A DNA stretch of 64,000 bases from Sinomicrobium soli. GTDB taxonomy: Bacteria > Bacteroidota > Bacteroidia > Flavobacteriales > Flavobacteriaceae. Below, piece by piece: positions 42,137-52,862 of the stretch (position 1 is its first letter; every line of letters begins with the position of its first letter). The notes beneath the pieces were generated by a model. That model ran no database searches and was not told where the DNA came from. It was given only the letters and a program-made list of their open reading frames with translations. The stretch is from contig NZ_QLNV01000006.1 of NCBI RefSeq assembly GCF_003285545.1, positions 248,001 to 312,000 on the forward strand, written 5' to 3'. The translations under genes were made by a program, and so were the position numbers.

Positions 42137-42874
42137 ATGAACAGAGAATCTGCGAAACAGGATTTCAGCCATAAGTCGACCAACGAAGAGATAAGATCGC
42201 GTTTCGACAAGGATGTGGAACGTTTTTCCAACCTGGACACCGGTCAGAAATCGACCATAGATGCACCGGTTTCCCTGGAGCTCATTACCGGGGCGGCAAA
42301 AGCGGTGAACCCGGAAGCCACCGATCTCCTCGATATCGGATGCGGAGCGGGTAATTATACCCTTAAAATGCTTTCCAGGATACCGGACCTGAACTGTAGT
42401 CTCGTAGACCTTTCGTTACCCATGCTCCGCAGGGCAGAGGAACGCATCAGGCCGAATACCGGCGGACGTATAGAAACTTTTTACGGGGATATCCGGGATG
42501 CCCGCTTTTCAGACGGGCAGTTCGATATTGTCCTTGCGGGAGCCGTAATGCACCATCTGAGGGATGATAGCGACTGGGAGAGCGTCTTTGAAAAGGTGTA
42601 TCGTATTTTAAAACCCGGAGGAAGTTTCTGGATATCAGACCTTGTTGCACACGATTCGGGAAAAATACACACCTTTTTCTGGAAAGAATACGGCAGGTAC
42701 CTGGAACAGATAGGCGGGGCTGATTACAGGCAGAATGTATTTGAGTATATCGAAAAGGAAGATTCGCCGAGATCGGTGACCTACCAGATGGAATTATTGC
42801 GAAAAACAGGATTCGGCGAAGTAGAAATTTTACATAAAAACGGCTGTTTTGCTGCTTTTGGGGCCATTAAGTGA
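42137..42874 (+). CDS. Class I SAM-dependent methyltransferase inside the ilv operon
   Basis: 245 aa from ATG 42137 (a TTG at 42119 is possible but less likely). SAM loop LLDIGCGAGNYTLKML, acidic SLVDLSLPM, DIVLAGAVMHHL and LKPGGSFWISD are typical of UbiE/COQ5-like class I enzymes. Substrate unknown. It sits between ilvC (91 bp) and ilvA (13 bp) on the same strand; its tight spacing with ilvA suggests co-expression with branched-chain amino acid synthesis, but no known pathway step needs a methyltransferase. Confidence 0.85.
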   Translation: MNRESAKQDFSHKSTNEEIRSRFDKDVERFSNLDTGQKSTIDAPVSLELITGAAKAVNPEATDLLDIGCGAGNYTLKMLSRIPDLNCSLVDLSLPMLRRAEERIRPNTGGRIETFYGDIRDARFSDGQFDIVLAGAVMHHLRDDSDWESVFEKVYRILKPGGSFWISDLVAHDSGKIHTFFWKEYGRYLEQIGGADYRQNVFEYIEKEDSPRSVTYQMELLRKTGFGEVEILHKNGCFAAFGAIK

Positions 42875-42887
42875 CCCAAGGCAGTAA

Positions 42888-44177
42888 ATGACAAGCCGAA
42901 AACAGAAAAGATTTATGGACGTGACTACGAAATATATACCTGAGATAAAACAGGTAAAGGAAGCTGCAGAAACTTTAAAAGGAGTGGCCGTACGCACACC
43001 TCTTGCTCCCAGTATGACCTATTCGGGGGCATTCGGCGCCAATGTACTCCTGAAACGGGAAGATCTCCAGGTGGTCAGGTCATATAAGATCAGGGGGGCA
43101 TATAATAAGATCAGGTCTCTTTCCGGTGATGAAAAGGCCCGCGGAATTGTCTGTGCCAGTGCGGGAAATCACGCCCAGGGGGTGGCGATGTCCTGTAACA
43201 AGCTGGGCATAAAGGGAACCATCTATATGCCCGTGCCTACGCCGAAACAAAAGATCAGCCAGGTAAAAATGTTCGGAGGGGACCAGATCGATATCGTACT
43301 GGAAGGCGATACGTTCGACGACTCCAACAAGGCGGCCCTGGCGGAATGCCGCAAACAGGGAAAAACTTTTGTACATCCTTTCGACGATGAAAAAGTGATC
43401 GAAGGACAGGCCACCGTGGGGCTTGAGATCCTGGAACAGGCCGATACTCCCATCGACTATCTGTTCGTACCCGTAGGAGGGGGCGGACTGGCTTCCGGGT
43501 TGTCGGCGGTATTCAACGCCCTTTCACCTCAGACCAGGATTATCGGGGTAGAGCCCGAAGGGGCCCCCTCCATGAGCAGGTCTATCGAGAACAACCGCAA
43601 TACCGAACTGGACCGTATAGAAAAGTTTGTCGACGGTGCCGCAGTGAAAAGGGTAGGCGACAAGACCTTTGAAATATGCAGGCAGTTTCTTCACGATGTC
43701 ATCACCGTTCCCGAAGGAAAAGTCTGCCAGACTATCCTGGACCTTTACAACAAGGATGCCATAGTGGTAGAGCCTGCGGGTGCCCTTACGATCTCAGCCC
43801 TGGATTTTTACCGCGATACCATAAAGGATAAGACGGTGGTATGCGTGGTAAGCGGGAGCAATAACGATATTACCCGTACGGCCGAGATCAAGGAAAGGGC
43901 CCTGTTATATGCCAATCTCAAACATTACTTTATTGTGCGTTTTCCACAGAGGGCAGGGGCACTCAAGGAATTTGTGGCCGAGATACTCGGGCCCAATGAC
44001 GATATTACCCATTTCCAGTATACCAAGAAACACAGCCGGGAAAATGCCCCCGCAGTGGTAGGTATCGAGCTCAAAAGTGAGGCCGATCTGGAGCCTCTTA
44101 TCGAACGTATGAAGGAACACCACTTTTATGGAGATTATCTCAATAACAAACCGGACCTGTTCCAATTCCTGGTGTAA
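42888..44177 (+). CDS. ilvA: Threonine ammonia-lyase (threonine deaminase), biosynthetic
   Basis: 429 aa fold type II PLP enzyme making 2-ketobutyrate from threonine, the entry to isoleucine. PLP lysine in VRSYKIRGAYNK, SAGNHAQGVA, GGGGLASGL phosphate loop, and a C-terminal ACT-like domain (LKHYFIVRFPQRAGALKEF) for feedback control, single-copy rather than the double domain of E. coli IlvA. An ATG at 42915 (MDVTTKYIPEI) is an equally likely start. Last recognisable Ile/Val gene of the operon. Confidence 0.94.
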   Translation: MTSRKQKRFMDVTTKYIPEIKQVKEAAETLKGVAVRTPLAPSMTYSGAFGANVLLKREDLQVVRSYKIRGAYNKIRSLSGDEKARGIVCASAGNHAQGVAMSCNKLGIKGTIYMPVPTPKQKISQVKMFGGDQIDIVLEGDTFDDSNKAALAECRKQGKTFVHPFDDEKVIEGQATVGLEILEQADTPIDYLFVPVGGGGLASGLSAVFNALSPQTRIIGVEPEGAPSMSRSIENNRNTELDRIEKFVDGAAVKRVGDKTFEICRQFLHDVITVPEGKVCQTILDLYNKDAIVVEPAGALTISALDFYRDTIKDKTVVCVVSGSNNDITRTAEIKERALLYANLKHYFIVRFPQRAGALKEFVAEILGPNDDITHFQYTKKHSRENAPAVVGIELKSEADLEPLIERMKEHHFYGDYLNNKPDLFQFLV

Positions 44178-44244
44178 TTAACAGCCTTACCATCAAGATT
44201 AAAAACACAAAAACAAATCATTAACCACAAACATCAACACACTA

Positions 44245-45834
44245 ATGCAAAGCGTAAAAGAAGAGTTCAGGATCAAAGAACCCTTGCGTCAGGAAACCTA
44301 CCTTGCCAACGGGGAACTCCTAAAATGGGAAGGGGCTTTTGCCGAGGTATATTCTACCATACAGACCCGGAGTGACAATGGGGAATACGGGCCCACCCTG
44401 CTGGGGACAGTGCCTGATATGGACAAGGCTTCGGCGCTGCAAGCCCTGGATGCAGCCTGCAATGCATACAACAAAGGGCAGGGGTTATGGCCCACCATGA
44501 AGGTGGAAGACCGCATCGCCTGTATGGAAAAGTTTGTTTCCCAGATGAAAACGAGGAGGGCAGAGGTTGTAAAACTCCTGATGTGGGAAATAGGAAAGAA
44601 CCTTCCCGATTCCGAAAAGGAATTCGACAGGACGGTAGAATATATTTATTATACGATCGAGGACTACAAGCAGCTGGACCGGGATAGCGCCCGGTTTGCA
44701 AAGCACGGTGGGGTTTATGCCCATATCCGCAGGGGGCCGCTCGGGGTGGTGCTCTGTATGGGGCCGTACAATTACCCGCTCAACGAGACTTTTGCATTGC
44801 TGATTCCCGCACTGATCATGGGGAATACCGTAGTGTTCAAACCCGCGAAACACGGGGTTTTGTTACTTACTCCCCTACTGGAAGCTTTTAAGAACAGTTT
44901 CCCGGAAGGCGTGGTGAATGTTATTTTCGGAAGGGGAAGGGTAGTGGCAGCCCCCATCATGAATACCGGGCGTATTGATGTGCTGGCCCTTATCGGAAAC
45001 AGCAAATCGGCCATAGCCCTTCAGGATCAGCATCCCAATAAGAACAGGTTAAGGCTGGTTATGGGACTGGAAGCCAAGAACCCGGCTATCGTATTGCCGG
45101 ATGCCGACCTGGACCTTGCCATAGACGAATGTATCTCAGGAACCCTTTCCTTTAACGGCCAGCGCTGTACGGCTCTTAAAGTACTCTATGTACACGAAGA
45201 TATAGCTGATGAGTTCAACAGGAGGTTTTCTGAAAAGGTGGATGCACTTAAATTCGGTAATCCCTGGGAGCCCGGAGTAATGCTGACCCCGCTTCCGGAA
45301 CCGGGAAAACCGGGCTATATAAAGGAACTGATAGATGATGCCGTAAGCAAAGGGGCAAAGGTGATCAACAAAAAGGGAGGAGAACTTTCGGAGAATTATA
45401 TCTATCCCGCGGTGCTTTACCCGGTGAATAAGGAGGCCCGTGTGTACAGTGAAGAGCAGTTTGGCCCTGTGATCCCTGTACTCTCTTTTAAAAGTATACA
45501 GGAACCCCTTGACGATATGGCCGAATCCAATTACGGACAGCAGGTGAGCCTGTTCGGGAAAGATATCAAGACCCTGGCCCCGCTTATCGACACGCTGGTA
45601 AACCTGGTGTGCAGGGTAAATCTCAACAGTTCCTGCCAGAGGGGGCCGGATGTTTATCCGTTTACGGGAAGAAAGGATTCCGCCGTGGGAACGCTCAGCG
45701 TTCACGATGCCCTGCGTTCGTTCTCCATACGTACGTTTGTGGCGTCGAAAGACAACGACTACAACAGGAAAATCCTCGAAGAACTGCTGGCGAGCAAGGC
45801 TTCCAACTTTGTCAACACGGATTATATTTTATAA
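44245..45834 (+). CDS. gapN: NADP-dependent non-phosphorylating glyceraldehyde-3-phosphate dehydrogenase
   Basis: 529 aa aldehyde dehydrogenase superfamily. GapN-like features: [47 protein letters not shown] with the catalytic Glu, and [10 protein letters not shown] with the catalytic Cys. Oxidises glyceraldehyde-3-phosphate straight to 3-phosphoglycerate, making NADPH in the cytosol. That would supply reductant for IlvC upstream, but linkage is only positional (67 bp after ilvA). Two hairpin terminators follow. Confidence 0.9.
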   Translation: MQSVKEEFRIKEPLRQETYLANGELLKWEGAFAEVYSTIQTRSDNGEYGPTLLGTVPDMDKASALQALDAACNAYNKGQGLWPTMKVEDRIACMEKFVSQMKTRRAEVVKLLMWEIGKNLPDSEKEFDRTVEYIYYTIEDYKQLDRDSARFAKHGGVYAHIRRGPLGVVLCMGPYNYPLNETFALLIPALIMGNTVVFKPAKHGVLLLTPLLEAFKNSFPEGVVNVIFGRGRVVAAPIMNTGRIDVLALIGNSKSAIALQDQHPNKNRLRLVMGLEAKNPAIVLPDADLDLAIDECISGTLSFNGQRCTALKVLYVHEDIADEFNRRFSEKVDALKFGNPWEPGVMLTPLPEPGKPGYIKELIDDAVSKGAKVINKKGGELSENYIYPAVLYPVNKEARVYSEEQFGPVIPVLSFKSIQEPLDDMAESNYGQQVSLFGKDIKTLAPLIDTLVNLVCRVNLNSSCQRGPDVYPFTGRKDSAVGTLSVHDALRSFSIRTFVASKDNDYNRKILEELLASKASNFVNTDYIL

Positions 45835-45849
45835 ATCATCATTAGGGGC

Positions 45850-45884
45850 CCCCGGTCATTTTATTACCGGGGATTCTTTTGAAT
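45850..45884 (+). terminator. gapN terminator
   Basis: CCCCGGT (45850-45856) and ACCGGGG (45866-45872) with a CATTTTATT loop, followed by ATTCTTTT and a further T-rich stretch. 15 bp after the gapN stop. Confidence 0.8.
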
Positions 45885-45900
45885 TTTTTTGACCAATAAA

Positions 45901-45935
45901 AAAAAGAGATTGCCTTTTCGGAGCAATCTCTTTTT
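45901..45935. terminator. Bidirectional terminator between gapN and leuB
   Basis: AAAAAGAGATTGC (45901-45913) pairs perfectly with GCAATCTCTTTTT (45923-45935), loop of 9. Separates the converging ilv-gapN and leu transcripts. Confidence 0.85.
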
Positions 45936-46060
45936 TATTATTTTAATTCAAGTGTTTCCGGATTTTTGCTTCCGTGCCGGATCGTCAAAACATATATTAC
46001 TTCCAGGCAATAACCCACCCGTTAAACACAATAATGTATTTTTTGAAACGGATAAGGCCA

Positions 46061-47179
46061 TTATATAATGGTAGATTGCCCGAATTCTATGTTCTCCCGG
46101 TTTATCTGGGTACTGTCGTCGTTATGGAGGATATAGTCGGCTATAAAGTCGCCTACCTTAACAGTTCCATAAGTACTTTCCTTGTCCAGGTCGGGGGTGA
46201 CCACGCCGCGTTCCAGCGATTTTTCCACAGCCAGTTTTACAGCATCGGCTTCCTCCTGGAGATTAAAGTGCTCCAGCAGCATGGCTGCGGAGAGAATGGA
46301 CGCTACCGGGTTGGCAATATCCTTGCCTTTGGCCTGCGGATACGAACCGTGAATGGGCTCGAACATGCCGATATCACTCCCTACCGAGGCAGAAGCCAGC
46401 AATCCTATGGATCCCCCTATGACGCTGCCTTCGTCGGAGATAATATCGCCGAACATATTCTCGGTCAGGATAACGTCGAATTGCCCGGGGTTCAGGATGA
46501 TCTGCATGGCGGCATTATCGACAAAGAGGAAGTCAAGTTCCACATCCGGATAACTTTCCCCGATACTGCCGACCACCCTTCTCCAGAGCCGGGAGGTTTC
46601 CAGTACATTGGCCTTGTCTACCAGGGTCAGTTTCTTACGCCTGCTCCTGGCGGCCTTAAAGGCGAGATGTGCAATGCGTTCGATCTCTGATTCCGAGTAT
46701 TCGCAGAGATCGGAAGCGGTGCTGCCGTCTTCACTGAGCTTTTTCTCCCCGAAATAAATTCCCCCGGTCAACTCCCTGTATATGGTGAAATCCGTTCCCG
46801 AAATAATGTCCTTTTTTAAAGGAGATTTTTCTATCAGGGTAGGAAAGGCCTTTATAGGCCGGATATTGGTGAAGAGCCCGAGTGATTTTCGCAGTTTGAG
46901 CAACCCTTGTTCGGGACGCACTTTTGCTTTCGGGTCGTTATCGTATTTGGGATCGCCGATGGCCCCGAAAAGTACGGCGTCTGATCTCTTGCATACGGCG
47001 AGGGTCGCTTCGGGCAGCGGATCGCCGGTTTCGTCAATGGCTGCCGCCCCGACGGGGGCTTCTTCAAAGTGAAAGCTGTGTCCGAATGCTTCACCTACGG
47101 CCTGGAGCGATTTTACGGCCTGCTCCACGACATCAGGACCGATGCCGTCTCCGGGTAAAAGGGCGATATTCAATTTCAT
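46061..47179 (-). CDS. leuB: 3-isopropylmalate dehydrogenase
   Basis: 372 aa. NAD-dependent oxidative decarboxylation of 3-isopropylmalate in leucine synthesis. GDGIGPDVVEQAVK start, TIYRELTGGIYFGE, LVDKANVLETSRLWRR with the catalytic Lys, MFGDIISDEGSVIGGSIGLL and PIHGSYPQAKGKDIANP. Last gene of leuA-leuC-leuD-leuB; its ATG is 11 bp after the leuD stop. Confidence 0.97.
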   Translation of the reverse strand: MKLNIALLPGDGIGPDVVEQAVKSLQAVGEAFGHSFHFEEAPVGAAAIDETGDPLPEATLAVCKRSDAVLFGAIGDPKYDNDPKAKVRPEQGLLKLRKSLGLFTNIRPIKAFPTLIEKSPLKKDIISGTDFTIYRELTGGIYFGEKKLSEDGSTASDLCEYSESEIERIAHLAFKAARSRRKKLTLVDKANVLETSRLWRRVVGSIGESYPDVELDFLFVDNAAMQIILNPGQFDVILTENMFGDIISDEGSVIGGSIGLLASASVGSDIGMFEPIHGSYPQAKGKDIANPVASILSAAMLLEHFNLQEEADAVKLAVEKSLERGVVTPDLDKESTYGTVKVGDFIADYILHNDDSTQINRENIEFGQSTII

Positions 47180-47190
47180 AACTACGGTTT

Positions 47191-47772
47191 TTATTGCTGT
47201 TCAAATGCTTCTATCTTGTCTTTTTTACTGATCAGGAAATCGATATCGTCATATCCGTTGAGCAGGCATAATTTCTTATAGGGGCCGATGTCAAAGGTAG
47301 CCTTGTCCCCGGAGCCTTTTACAGCGATGTACTGTTCCTCGAGGTTGACAAGAATTTCCGTTTCCGGGTTTTCCTGTACGGTGTTGATCAGTTTCTTGAG
47401 GTATTCGGGAGTTACCTGCACGGGCAGCAGTCCGTTGTTCAGGGCATTGCCCTTGAATATATCGGCAAAATAGCTGGATACGATAACCTTAAGCCCGTAA
47501 TCTGCCAGTGCCCAGGCGGCGTGCTCCCGACTGGACCCGCACCCGAAATTATCACCGGCAATAAGGATGGTCCCCCGGTATTTAGGGTCGTTAAGGGTGA
47601 AAGAGGTATTCTCCGAGCCATCCTTGTTGTAACGCCAGTCGCGAAACAGGTTTTCTCCGAATCCCGATTTGTTGGTCGCCTTGAGAAACCTGGCGGGAAT
47701 GATCTGGTCGGTATCTATATTTTCTATGGGCAACGGTATGGCCCTCGAGGTATGTGTGGTAAATTTTTCCAT
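47191..47772 (-). CDS. leuD: 3-isopropylmalate dehydratase, small subunit
   Basis: 193 aa swivel-domain subunit. [20 protein letters not shown], the active-site loop [18 protein letters not shown] and [11 protein letters not shown] are characteristic. Works with LeuC to isomerise 2- to 3-isopropylmalate. 15 bp downstream of leuC and 11 bp upstream of leuB, all in one operon. Confidence 0.97.
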   Translation of the reverse strand: MEKFTTHTSRAIPLPIENIDTDQIIPARFLKATNKSGFGENLFRDWRYNKDGSENTSFTLNDPKYRGTILIAGDNFGCGSSREHAAWALADYGLKVIVSSYFADIFKGNALNNGLLPVQVTPEYLKKLINTVQENPETEILVNLEEQYIAVKGSGDKATFDIGPYKKLCLLNGYDDIDFLISKKDKIEAFEQQ

Positions 47773-47787
47773 GTTGTCATTGTATTG

Positions 47788-49182
47788 TTATGCGAAAACC
47801 GCTGTTTCTTCTTCATAGGGGGCTGCGACAGCTCCCTTTACGGCTGTTGCAGCGGCAATCAGCGGACTGGCCAGGATGGTCCTGGCGCCCTGGCCCTGGC
47901 GCCCTTCAAAATTCCGGTTGGAAGTAGATACACAGTATTCTCCTGCGGGTATCTTGTCGTCGTTCATGGCCAGGCAGGCCGAACATCCGGGCTGTCGCAA
48001 TACAAACCCGGCTTCTTCGAAAATTTCTCTGAGCCCTTCTGCCTCGATCTGTTTCGCTACCTGCTGCGATCCGGGAACGATCAGGGCATTGACATTTGCC
48101 GCCTTCTGCTTTCCGCGGATATATTCCGCCGCGACGCGGAAGTCTTCGATCCTGGAATTTGTACAACTCCCTATGAAGACGTAGTTGATGGGTTTCCCGA
48201 GCAGGCTTTCTCCTTTCTCAAATCCCATGTATTCCAGCGATTTTTCAAAAGAGATATCGTCTGTTACTGGGATGTGTTCATCTATTTTTATGCCCATTCC
48301 GGGATTGGTACCATAGGTAACCATGGGACCGATATCTTCGGCGTCGAAGGAGTATTCCTTGTCAAATACAGCCCCTTCGTCGGTTTTCAGGGTTTTCCAG
48401 TACGCTGTTTTCTTTTCGAATTCCTCCCCTTCGGGAGCAAATTCACGGCCCCTGACATACTCAAAGGTAGTTTCGTCTGGGGCTATCATTCCGCCGCGGG
48501 CACCCATTTCAATACTCATGTTGCACACCGTCATCCGGCCTTCCATACTCATGTTTTCGAAGACGTCCCCGGCGTATTCCACAAAATGCCCCGTTCCGGA
48601 ATTCGTGCCCAGTTTGGCAATGATATAAAGAATGACATCTTTGGGGAGTACCCCTTTTTTCAGTTTTCCGTTTACGCTTACCCTCATTTTTTTGGGTTTG
48701 CTCAGCAACAGGCACTGGCTGGCAAAAACCTGGGCTACCTGGCTTGTTCCTATACCAAAGGCAATAGTGCCGAAGGCTCCGTGTGTGGAAGTATGGCTGT
48801 CGCCGCATACCATCGTCATTCCCGGTTGGGTGATCCCCAGTTCCGGGGCCATGACGTGAACAATTCCCTGGTACTTATGCCCAAGCCCGTACAGCGTTAT
48901 CCCGTGTTTTTCACAGTTTGTGGTAAGTTGTTCCAGCTGGTTCCTGGAAAGCGCATCCTTTACCGGCAGGTGCTGATTGAGGGTGGGTACGTTATGATCG
49001 GCCGTAGCTACGATCTGATCGGGCCGGAAAACGGGAATGTTGCGCTGTTCCAGCTCGGCAAAGGCCTGCGGACTGGTAACTTCGTGGATCAGGTGCTTGT
49101 CTATATATAAGATCTGTGGTCCGTTCTCTACGGTATCGACCACATGGCTGTCCCATACCTTATCAAATAATGTCTTTTTCAT
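47788..49182 (-). CDS. leuC: 3-isopropylmalate dehydratase, large subunit
   Basis: 464 aa from ATG 49182 ([15 protein letters not shown], the family's usual start; an upstream ATG at 49206 adds eight residues). Aconitase-type enzyme with a 4Fe-4S cluster: [22 protein letters not shown] and [10 protein letters not shown] supply the three cysteines. Partner of LeuD. Follows leuA by about 93 bp. Confidence 0.97.
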   Translation of the reverse strand: MKKTLFDKVWDSHVVDTVENGPQILYIDKHLIHEVTSPQAFAELEQRNIPVFRPDQIVATADHNVPTLNQHLPVKDALSRNQLEQLTTNCEKHGITLYGLGHKYQGIVHVMAPELGITQPGMTMVCGDSHTSTHGAFGTIAFGIGTSQVAQVFASQCLLLSKPKKMRVSVNGKLKKGVLPKDVILYIIAKLGTNSGTGHFVEYAGDVFENMSMEGRMTVCNMSIEMGARGGMIAPDETTFEYVRGREFAPEGEEFEKKTAYWKTLKTDEGAVFDKEYSFDAEDIGPMVTYGTNPGMGIKIDEHIPVTDDISFEKSLEYMGFEKGESLLGKPINYVFIGSCTNSRIEDFRVAAEYIRGKQKAANVNALIVPGSQQVAKQIEAEGLREIFEEAGFVLRQPGCSACLAMNDDKIPAGEYCVSTSNRNFEGRQGQGARTILASPLIAAATAVKGAVAAPYEEETAVFA

Positions 49183-49275
49183 CTGTTTTTTTACTTTTAG
49201 TTGCATGGTGAGCAGGCGAGATAGACCGGGGAAGAGTTTTTAAGTTTTTAAGTTTTGCCGGTCTGCCCCTTATGG

Positions 49276-50448
49276 TTACACGGCCCTGATCTCACCGAGT
49301 TTACAGACCTGCATGATCTCGTGGATATCATCGTCCAGGACTTCCTTCTTCACGTCGGCAAATTTCAGAAATTCCCGGTATACGTCATCCAGTTGCAGCT
49401 TGGTAAGTTCATAGCCTACCTTTTTGGCCCGGTACGCCAGGGCAGCCCTTCCGCTCCTTGCGGTGAGCACAATGGCAGATTCCGTAACCCCCACATCGGC
49501 CGGGTCTATGATCTCGTAGGTTTCCCTGTTTTTTATGACCCCGTCCTGGTGAATTCCGGAACTGTGGGCAAAGGCATTGGCCCCCACTATGGCCTTGTTG
49601 GGCTGTACGGGCATTCCCATACTCTCCGACACCATTTTACTGGTGCTGTACAACAGCCGCGAATTGATATTGGTATCGAGGTCGAGGGCAGGGTGCTGGC
49701 GCAGGATCATCACCACTTCTTCAAGAGAAGTATTTCCGGCGCGTTCGCCTATACCGTTTATGGTACACTCTATCTGTCTTGCCCCGTTGACCACCCCGGA
49801 GATGGAATTGGCGGTAGCCAATCCCAGGTCGTTGTGGCAGTGGCACGACAGGACGGCTTTTTCAATACCTTTTACATTATCCCTCAGGTATTTGATCTTG
49901 GCACCGTATTCTTCGGGCAGGCAGTATCCGGTGGTATCCGGAATATTGAGTACGGTAGCTCCCGCTTCGATAACGGCTTCGCATACCCGGGCCAGGAATT
50001 CGTTGTCCGTACGTCCTGCATCCTCGGCATAAAACTCCACATCGTCTACAAAGGTTCTGGCGTAGCTCACTGCAGTTACGGCCCTTTCTACGATCTCTTC
50101 CCTTGTTGCCCTGAACTTATGTGTGATATGAGAATCAGAAGTTCCTATACCGGTATGGATACGGGGTTTCCGGGCATACTGCAGGGCTTCCGCAGCTACT
50201 TCGATGTCTTTTTTAACGGCCCTGGTAAGCCCGCAAACCGTTGCATTTTTGACTATCTTTGCTATTTCGACGACCGAGGTGAAATCCCCCGGGCTGGAGA
50301 TGGGAAAACCGGCTTCTATGACATCGACCCCGAGTTCGTCCAGGCGTCGGGCTATAACCAGTTTCTGATCGGTGTTCAACTTACAGCCGGGAACCTGTTC
50401 GCCATCGCGGAGGGTGGTGTCAAAGATTTGTACTTTTTCTTTACTCAT
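49276..50448 (-). CDS. leuA: 2-isopropylmalate synthase
   Basis: 390 aa, the short form without the C-terminal LeuA dimer regulatory domain of about 120 residues that binds leucine in long enzymes. Condenses acetyl-CoA and 2-ketoisovalerate. [16 protein letters not shown] (metal Asp, catalytic Arg), [27 protein letters not shown] (metal His pair), [15 protein letters not shown] homocitrate or citramalate synthase is less likely given the leuC/D/B neighbours. First gene of the leu operon. No leader peptide or terminator is seen in its 155-bp upstream region, unlike the ilv operon. Confidence 0.93.
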   Translation of the reverse strand: MSKEKVQIFDTTLRDGEQVPGCKLNTDQKLVIARRLDELGVDVIEAGFPISSPGDFTSVVEIAKIVKNATVCGLTRAVKKDIEVAAEALQYARKPRIHTGIGTSDSHITHKFRATREEIVERAVTAVSYARTFVDDVEFYAEDAGRTDNEFLARVCEAVIEAGATVLNIPDTTGYCLPEEYGAKIKYLRDNVKGIEKAVLSCHCHNDLGLATANSISGVVNGARQIECTINGIGERAGNTSLEEVVMILRQHPALDLDTNINSRLLYSTSKMVSESMGMPVQPNKAIVGANAFAHSSGIHQDGVIKNRETYEIIDPADVGVTESAIVLTARSGRAALAYRAKKVGYELTKLQLDDVYREFLKFADVKKEVLDDDIHEIMQVCKLGEIRAV

Positions 50449-50603
50449 GTCAAATTATTAGTCTTAATTTTATTTTTCTATTACGAATTTATATTTTGCA
50501 AATTCAAACAAAGGGTTTTGTCTGAAGGGCTTTACAATGCTTAACCAAAAAATATAAAACTTAACAATTTGATAATTAGGTTTTTAAATCTTATTTTATT
50601 ACA

Positions 50604-52148
50604 ATGACAAATGCGCAAAAAGATTCGTTGTTTATACTGATTAAATCCCTTTCGAAATCTGAAAAACGACAATTCAAACTGTATGTCAACCGCCTCGGGG
50701 TGAATGCCGATGCCAAGTTCCTCGCACTTTTTAACCTGCTGGACAAAATGAAGGATTACAGTGAAAAGGAGATCCTGAAGAGCGGGATCGTCAAAAAGCA
50801 GCAGTTGTCTAACCTCAAGGCCCATTTGTACAAACAGGTACTGGTGAGCTTACGGCTGAACCCGGTAAATCAGAATATCCGGATACAGATCAGGGAACAG
50901 CTGGATTTTGCTACCATATTGTATCACAAGGGGCTCTATCGGCAAAGTCTCAAGATCCTGGAAAAGGCGAAGCAGTTTGCCATTGAGAACGAGGAAAAGA
51001 ATATAGCCTTTGAGATCGTGGAGTTCGAGAAAATTATCGAGACCCAGTATATCACACGCAGTATCAGCGGCCGTGCCGACGAATTATCGGTACAGGCCAA
51101 GGAACTGAGCATACAGAATGTTATTGCCAGCAGGCTTTCGAACCTGTCGCTGCAGCTCTATGGCATATTGCTGAAATCGGGATATGTGAAAAGCGATGAA
51201 GAACATCAGCGCATAGCCGAATATTTTAATTCGCGCCTGCCCCATTACCGGCTTGAAGATCTCGGTTTCCGGGAAAAACTATGGCTCTACAAGGCGTATT
51301 TGTGGTATAGTTTTCTCACCCAGGATTTTCTTTCCAGTTTTAAATACGCCAGTAAACTGACCGACCTGTTTCACGAAAACGAACAGATGATCTACATGAA
51401 CCCGGTGTATTACCTGAAAAGTAACAATTACCTGCTGGAGGCCCTGTTCATGCTCAAATACGGCACGCAGTTCAAGGCCGTATTACACAGACTGGAGGAG
51501 GTTATCGCATCCGGGCCTTTTCCGAAAAACGAAAATGTGGCATCACTGTCTTTCCTTTACATCTATATCAACAAGCTGAATCTTCACTTTATGGAGGGGT
51601 CTTTTGAGGAAGGTTTGATGCTGGTAGATGAGATCCTGTCTCAGTTGAAAGTACACAAAGATACTATTGATGAACATCACGTCATGGTGTTCTATTACAA
51701 GATCGCCTGCATGTATTTCGGTAATGGCGATAACCGCATGTGTATTGCCTATCTCAAAAAGATCATAGACAACAAAAATCTTACCATGCGGGAAGACCTG
51801 ATGTGTTTTTCGAGGGTGCTGAGCCTGGTGGCACATTACGAAGCAGGAATGGACTACCACCTCGATGTACAGCTGAAGAGTACCTATAAGTTTCTGCTCA
51901 AGATGAACGACCTCCATGAAGTGCAGAAGGAAATGATCAGGTTTCTGCGTAACCTTGGCAATATCTATCCCCATGAGCTGAAAGGGGAGTTCAGGAAATT
52001 ACACGCCAGGTTCAAGGAACTGGACAATGACCCCTATGAACGAAGAGCATTCCTGTACCTGGATATTATCTCCTGGCTGGAAAGTAAAATAGAAAATAAA
52101 AGCGTGGCCGAGATTATCCGGGAAAAGTCAAGGGCACTGATACGGTAA
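50604..52148 (+). CDS. Conserved Bacteroidota protein with helical-repeat appearance
   Basis: 514 aa, no signal peptide or membrane segment. Predicted almost entirely helical, with repeated pairs of amphipathic helices resembling TPR/SEL-type solenoids (for example LYRQSLKILEKAKQFAIENE, about 110-130, and the YKIACMYFGNGDNRMCIAYL-type pair near 370-390). Begins with a basic helix containing SKSEKRQFKLYVNR. I recognise it only as a conserved protein of this phylum with no assigned role; a scaffolding role would be guesswork. A GNAT gene follows after 5 bp, so the two form an operon, divergent from leuA. Confidence 0.75.
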   Translation: MTNAQKDSLFILIKSLSKSEKRQFKLYVNRLGVNADAKFLALFNLLDKMKDYSEKEILKSGIVKKQQLSNLKAHLYKQVLVSLRLNPVNQNIRIQIREQLDFATILYHKGLYRQSLKILEKAKQFAIENEEKNIAFEIVEFEKIIETQYITRSISGRADELSVQAKELSIQNVIASRLSNLSLQLYGILLKSGYVKSDEEHQRIAEYFNSRLPHYRLEDLGFREKLWLYKAYLWYSFLTQDFLSSFKYASKLTDLFHENEQMIYMNPVYYLKSNNYLLEALFMLKYGTQFKAVLHRLEEVIASGPFPKNENVASLSFLYIYINKLNLHFMEGSFEEGLMLVDEILSQLKVHKDTIDEHHVMVFYYKIACMYFGNGDNRMCIAYLKKIIDNKNLTMREDLMCFSRVLSLVAHYEAGMDYHLDVQLKSTYKFLLKMNDLHEVQKEMIRFLRNLGNIYPHELKGEFRKLHARFKELDNDPYERRAFLYLDIISWLESKIENKSVAEIIREKSRALIR

Positions 52149-52153
52149 TAGGA

Positions 52154-52666
52154 ATGAGAATCTTAACAATACAGGAAATATCTACCTCTGAAATTCCGCT
52201 GATACAGGATATGGCAAAACGTACATGGCCATCAACCTTTAAAGATATTCTTACCCCGGAGCAGATTGATTATATGCTGGAAATGATGTATTCGGAGAAA
52301 GCGCTCAGAAAGCAGATCGATGTGCTCGGGCACCGTTTCTTTGTCACGGGAAAAGACGGTAAAATGCTCGGTTTTATTTCCTGTGAAACAGGGTGTGGAA
52401 ATAATAATACCACGAAAATACACAAGCTGTATGTCGTTCCGGAAGCCCAGGGCAGGGGAGCCGGCAGGTTCCTGATAGACCGTGCAAGAGCTGTGGCCCG
52501 GGAAGCCGGAGACCGTATTTTGTCTTTAAATGTAAACAAATTCAATCCCGCCGTCCGTTTTTATGAAAAGATCGGGTTCAGTACCGTAGCCGAAGAAGTG
52601 ATCCCCATAGGAAAAGGATATGTAATGGATGATTTTGTGATGGAATGGGCTTTTTCCGTGGAGTAA
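52154..52666 (+). CDS. GNAT-family N-acetyltransferase
   Basis: 170 aa. GNAT fold with the acetyl-CoA pyrophosphate loop VVPEAQGRGAGRFLIDRA (R/Q-x-x-G-x-G/A) near residues 95-112 and the NKFNPAVRFYEKIGF strand-helix of motif B. Acceptor could be an amine, antibiotic or protein N-terminus; not determinable. Starts 5 bp after the helical protein's stop. Confidence 0.9.
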   Translation: MRILTIQEISTSEIPLIQDMAKRTWPSTFKDILTPEQIDYMLEMMYSEKALRKQIDVLGHRFFVTGKDGKMLGFISCETGCGNNNTTKIHKLYVVPEAQGRGAGRFLIDRARAVAREAGDRILSLNVNKFNPAVRFYEKIGFSTVAEEVIPIGKGYVMDDFVMEWAFSVE

Positions 52667-52862
52667 TACCTGGGTTATAGCTTCTATATTCTGCAGATGG
52701 CAGGAAAAAGAGTGTTGAAAAGTACCCGTTTTTAGTTATATTGGCAAATCATTAACTCATTATTGTTTTCCGGTAACAGATTATGATTGATAATGCTCGT
52801 ACCTGGTAATACAACCAAAAAAAACGTGCTCGAAAACACTTTCTTGATAAAACAACAAACCC

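Noticed and set aside
47521-49110. 529-codon plus-strand frame opposite leuC/leuD
   Set aside because: Shadow frame in a GC-balanced gene; composition is Phe/Gly/Tyr-rich without domains, while leuC and leuD are complete on the minus strand.
50449-50603. Leu-rich leader peptide and attenuator before leuA
   Set aside because: No short frame rich in Leu codons and no terminator hairpin in the upstream region on the minus strand.
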